From Legionellaceae bacterium (lineage in GTDB: Bacteria; Pseudomonadota; Gammaproteobacteria; Legionellales; Legionellaceae), in NCBI GenBank assembly GCA_030696465.1, contig JAUYSE010000070.1, positions 1-9,022 of the forward strand: 9,022 bases of DNA. Reading direction: 5' to 3'. Of the stretch, positions 6,239 through 9,022 are shown piece by piece (the stretch's first letter is position 1; every line of letters begins with the position of its first letter). Both the position numbers and the translations under genes were made by a program. A model generated the notes under the pieces. The model was given only the letters and a program-made list of their open reading frames with translations, was not told the DNA's origin and did not search any database.

Positions 6239-8527
6239 ATGAGTTCAAAAGTGGTGGTGGTGGAATCTCCTGCAAAGGCAAAAACCATCCAAAAATATTT
6301 GGGACCAGACTATACGGTGCTTGCCTCTTATGGGCATGTGCGTGATTTGCCTGCACGCAAAGGTTCCGTATTGCCGGAACAAGAATTCTCGATGATTTAT
6401 GCGCCCATAGAGAAAAACAAACGGCACATTGATGCGATTGCAAAAGCCTTGTCGAAAGCCGATGCCTTATTTCTCGCAACGGATCCGGATCGCGAAGGGG
6501 AAGCTATTTCTTGGCATGTGTTCGCTTTAATGCAAGAACGTAAGCTTTTAAAAAATAAGCCGGTACAACGTATTGTTTTCCATGAAATTACAAAAACCGC
6601 CATTCTAGAGGCTATGCAGCATCCTCGAGATGTTGCTATGAATTTAGTGAATGCACAGCAAGCACGTCGCGCCTTGGATTATCTCGTAGGTTTTAACTTA
6701 TCCCCTTTATTATGGAAAAAAGTGCAGCGTGGTTTGTCGGCAGGTCGGGTGCAGAGCCCAGCACTGCGCTTAATTGTCGATCGAGAAGAAGAAATCGAAC
6801 GCTTTATTTCACAAGAATATTGGCAAATCAAAGCACATCTTCAGCACAATTCACCACCATTTGTGGCGCGATTAACGCATATAGACGATCAAAAATTAGA
6901 ACAATTTTCAGTGACCACCGCAGAGCGAGCGGCAGAAATACAAGCACAAGTATTAGCACTTGCCGAAGGCAAACTGATCGTTAAAAACGTTGAGAAAAAA
7001 CAAAGAAAACGTAAGCCAGCAGCACCGTTTATTACATCGACCTTACAGCAGGAAGCGGCTCGAAAACTTGGGTTTACCGCACGTAAAACCATGATGCTCG
7101 CTCAAAATTTATATGAAGGGATTGATGTGGGTGCGGGACAAGTAGGTTTAATCAGTTATATGCGTACTGACTCCGTGCACTTAGCGAAAGAAGCCATCCA
7201 GGAAATTCGCGAGTGGATCACGCAACAATATGGCGATTCATTTGCACCGACTGATCCTAGTGAATTTAAAACCAAATCAAAAAATGCTCAAGAGGCGCAT
7301 GAAGCGATTCGACCAACAGAAATTAAACGTACTCCAGATAGTATCAAAGATGCCTTAACCCTAGATCAATGGAAGTTATATCAACTCATCTGGAAGCGTA
7401 CCGTTGCTTCGCAAATGAGCGATGCATTGATGGATACGGTAGCCGTCGATTTTAACGCGAAAAAAAGATTTATCTTTCGTGCGAATGGTTCTGTTATCGC
7501 TTTCCCAGGGTTTTTATCCGTATATGAAGAAGGACAAGACGATACTAAGTCGGAAGAAGACGCCATGTTGCTGCCGGCACTTCAGGTAGGGGATGAGCCT
7601 TGTGTGAATCAGATAGAAACCTCACAACATTTTACAGAGCCACCACCACGGTATTCTGAAGCAACTTTAGTAAAAGCCTTAGAAGAGTATGATATTGGAC
7701 GTCCTTCAACCTATGCTTCCATTATTCATACTTTGCAACAACGAAATTATGTCATTGCAGATAAAAAACGTTTCTCACCCACCGATATCGGTCGTATCGT
7801 GAGTAAATTTTTGACGGACTATTTTACCCGGTATGTGGATTATCAATTTACCGCACAGTTAGAGGACACCCTCGATGAGATATCACGGGGTGAGCGAGAG
7901 TGGGTTCCCGTTCTACATGATTTTTGGGGCCCCTTTGAACAGCAAATACAAGAAATAGATGAGCAAGTGCGTCGTAAAGATGTGACGACGGAAACCTTAG
8001 ATTCTCTGTGCCCAACTTGTGGAAAACAATTAACCATTCGTTTAGGAAAGCGCGGACGGTTTATTGGTTGCTCAGGCTATCCAGAATGTAATTATACTCA
8101 AGATCTTGGTGGCGACACGAGTGAAGCACCTACAGAACCAGAAGTAGTCGCCGATCGAGAGTGCCCATCCTGTCAATCGCCCTTACATATTAAAAAAGGT
8201 CGTTATGGCTTGTTTATTGGATGCAGTAAATATCCTGAATGCAAGCATATGGAATCTTTAAAAAAACCGGTGGATACGGAGGTTCCCTGTCCAAAATGTC
8301 GACAATCAACCTTAGTGGAACGTCGCTCTCGTCGAGGCAAGGTTTTCTTTTCTTGTAACCGATATCCACAATGTGATTATGCCGTTTGGAACAATCCCAT
8401 TGCGACGCCCTGTCCAAAATGCCAATGGCCGCTGTTGACGTTAAAGGAATCTAAACGTCTAGGAACGCATTTGGCGTGTCCTGAAGCGAGCTGTGATTAT
8501 ACGGCGCCTGAGCCTGTGGAAGAGTAA
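6239..8527 (+). CDS. topA: DNA topoisomerase I (type IA)
   Basis: TopA relaxes negatively supercoiled DNA by cutting one strand through a 5'-phosphotyrosine link, balancing gyrase. The product is 762 residues. The TOPRIM domain begins VVVESPAKAKTIQKYLG (Glu9) and holds TDPDREGEAIS (Asp82, Asp84, Glu86, the magnesium-binding DxDxE). SAGRVQSPALRLI (167-179) and AAPFITSTLQQEA (261-273) are conserved core segments. The catalytic tyrosine is Tyr307 in LISYMRTDSVHL. EEYDIGRPSTYASII (482-496) is another type IA hallmark. The C-terminus carries four tetracysteine zinc ribbons with Cys at 591/594/611/617, 642/645/662/668, 684/687/706/712 and 725/728/747/752. E. coli TopA has 865 residues, three such ribbons and two ribbon-like domains lacking Cys, so this tail is shorter but all four sites keep their Cys. 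GGAG lies 11 bases before the ATG, rather far. Confidence 0.98.
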   Translation: MSSKVVVVESPAKAKTIQKYLGPDYTVLASYGHVRDLPARKGSVLPEQEFSMIYAPIEKNKRHIDAIAKALSKADALFLATDPDREGEAISWHVFALMQERKLLKNKPVQRIVFHEITKTAILEAMQHPRDVAMNLVNAQQARRALDYLVGFNLSPLLWKKVQRGLSAGRVQSPALRLIVDREEEIERFISQEYWQIKAHLQHNSPPFVARLTHIDDQKLEQFSVTTAERAAEIQAQVLALAEGKLIVKNVEKKQRKRKPAAPFITSTLQQEAARKLGFTARKTMMLAQNLYEGIDVGAGQVGLISYMRTDSVHLAKEAIQEIREWITQQYGDSFAPTDPSEFKTKSKNAQEAHEAIRPTEIKRTPDSIKDALTLDQWKLYQLIWKRTVASQMSDALMDTVAVDFNAKKRFIFRANGSVIAFPGFLSVYEEGQDDTKSEEDAMLLPALQVGDEPCVNQIETSQHFTEPPPRYSEATLVKALEEYDIGRPSTYASIIHTLQQRNYVIADKKRFSPTDIGRIVSKFLTDYFTRYVDYQFTAQLEDTLDEISRGEREWVPVLHDFWGPFEQQIQEIDEQVRRKDVTTETLDSLCPTCGKQLTIRLGKRGRFIGCSGYPECNYTQDLGGDTSEAPTEPEVVADRECPSCQSPLHIKKGRYGLFIGCSKYPECKHMESLKKPVDTEVPCPKCRQSTLVERRSRRGKVFFSCNRYPQCDYAVWNNPIATPCPKCQWPLLTLKESKRLGTHLACPEASCDYTAPEPVEE

Positions 8528-8531
8528 GCAG

Positions 8532-8963
8532 GTGAAGGCAGTGCGAGTTGCCTTGGCGTTTGATTTTGGATATAAACGCATTGGCACTGCCGTTGGGCAG
8601 TGTATCACCAAAACAGCGAGTCCTTTGCGGGTGTTAGCCGCACAGCAAGGGGTTCCTGATTGGCGAGAAGTTCAAAAATTGCTGGATATGTGGCAACCAC
8701 AAATATTAGTGGTAGGCTTGCCGACAGATGTGCATCACCAAGCATTATATACGACAGAAGCTGCGCAAGCGTTTGCACAGACTTTGCAAGAACGTTTTGC
8801 GCTGCCGGTGGCTTTAGTGGACGAACGTTATAGTACGGTAGAGGCGCGTTCGCGCTTATTTGAGCAGGGTGGCTATCAAAAAATTCAAAAAAGCTCTGTT
8901 GATTGCTTGGCCGCCTGCATTATTTTAGAGCAGTGGTTTTTGGAGTCGGAGAGCCCAGAATGA
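8532..8963 (+). CDS. ruvX: RuvX/YqgF Holliday-junction resolvase-like nuclease
   Basis: The YqgF family has an RNase H fold. It is described as a putative Holliday-junction resolvase and is linked in E. coli to maturation of the 16S rRNA 5' end. The 143-residue product closely follows E. coli YqgF (138 residues). The first acidic residue is Asp11 in LAFDFGYKRIG. GTAVGQ.IT.TASPL, WQPQILVVGLP, VDERYSTVEARSRLFEQGGY (Glu98 in DER) and VDCLAACIILE (Asp124) complete the site. I chose the GTG at 8532, 4 bases after the topA stop, because GGAAGAG (8518-8524) lies 7 bases before it. A GTG at 8541 with AGGTGA before it is nearly as good and would give 140 residues. A longer in-frame start at 8493 inside topA is rejected. 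Tight spacing suggests co-transcription with topA. The stop overlaps the next gene as ATGA. Confidence 0.95.
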   Translation: MKAVRVALAFDFGYKRIGTAVGQCITKTASPLRVLAAQQGVPDWREVQKLLDMWQPQILVVGLPTDVHHQALYTTEAAQAFAQTLQERFALPVALVDERYSTVEARSRLFEQGGYQKIQKSSVDCLAACIILEQWFLESESPE

Positions 8964-9022
8964 CCTTGATTATACCTCAAGGTAAACGCATCTTATGTGT
9001 AAAATTAGCACGATCTATCCGA
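8960..9022 (+). CDS. Start of an unidentified gene cut by the right edge
   Basis: An ATG at 8960 overlaps the ruvX stop (ATGA) and opens a frame of 21 codons that is still open at the window end, beginning MTLIIPQGKRILCVKLARSI. The overlap is typical of a co-translated operon gene. In several gammaproteobacteria pyrR or pyrB follows ruvX, but these residues do not resemble the PyrR starts I recall, so no name is given. The piece is too short to assign a function. Confidence 0.5.
   Translation, partial: MTLIIPQGKRILCVKLARSIR

Noticed and set aside
7889..7900. GTGAGCGAGAG in topA as a second copy of the dprA element
   Set aside because: Only about ten bases resemble the element and the flanks do not match, so it is chance similarity.
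8493..8531. Longer ruvX start within topA
   Set aside because: The extra residues do not match YqgF proteins, and a well-placed GGAAGAG supports the GTG at 8532.

Overview
The window reads as chromosomal DNA of a gammaproteobacterium, most likely a member of the Legionellales (Legionella, Coxiella or a related intracellular lineage). The clues are the core-gene order def-fmt diverging from dprA-smg, followed by topA, and an outer-membrane beta-barrel gene (2174-2920) whose sequence style I associate with Legionella and Coxiella. Its partner is a secreted protein with an N-terminal domain also familiar from that group. The assignment rests on remembered family resemblance, not a search.

Left part (1-4402), all on the minus strand. 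Transcription appears to start at a good sigma-70 promoter (4444-4472) and runs through def (peptide deformylase) and fmt (methionyl-tRNA formyltransferase), the pair that adds and later removes the formyl group on initiator methionine. fmt overlaps the next gene by an ATGA junction. That gene encodes an exported outer-membrane beta-barrel protein, and it is followed at once by a gene for a cysteine- and proline-rich secreted protein. rsmB, the usual neighbour after fmt in enteric bacteria, is absent here. After a short AT-rich gap with a hairpin there is a further minus-strand gene, cut by the left edge, for a helical protein of unknown function with different arginine codon use.

Right part (4473-9022), all on the plus strand. 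dprA (loads RecA on incoming DNA during transformation) is followed closely by smg (DUF494 family). topA (DNA topoisomerase I with four zinc ribbons) follows from what looks like its own promoter. ruvX/yqgF (Holliday-junction resolvase-like nuclease, also linked to 16S rRNA processing) begins 4 bases after topA. It overlaps by ATGA the start of a further gene that leaves the window after 21 codons.

The most unusual structure is inside dprA. A GC-rich, imperfectly palindromic stretch (about 5383-5524), also bounded by a 28-base direct repeat at an offset of 117 bases, adds 39 residues in frame between the Rossmann core and the winged-helix domain. It looks like a protein-coding palindromic repeat inserted where DprA tolerates it, similar in kind to the Rickettsia palindromic elements. 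No tRNA, rRNA, CRISPR array, transposase or phage gene was seen.
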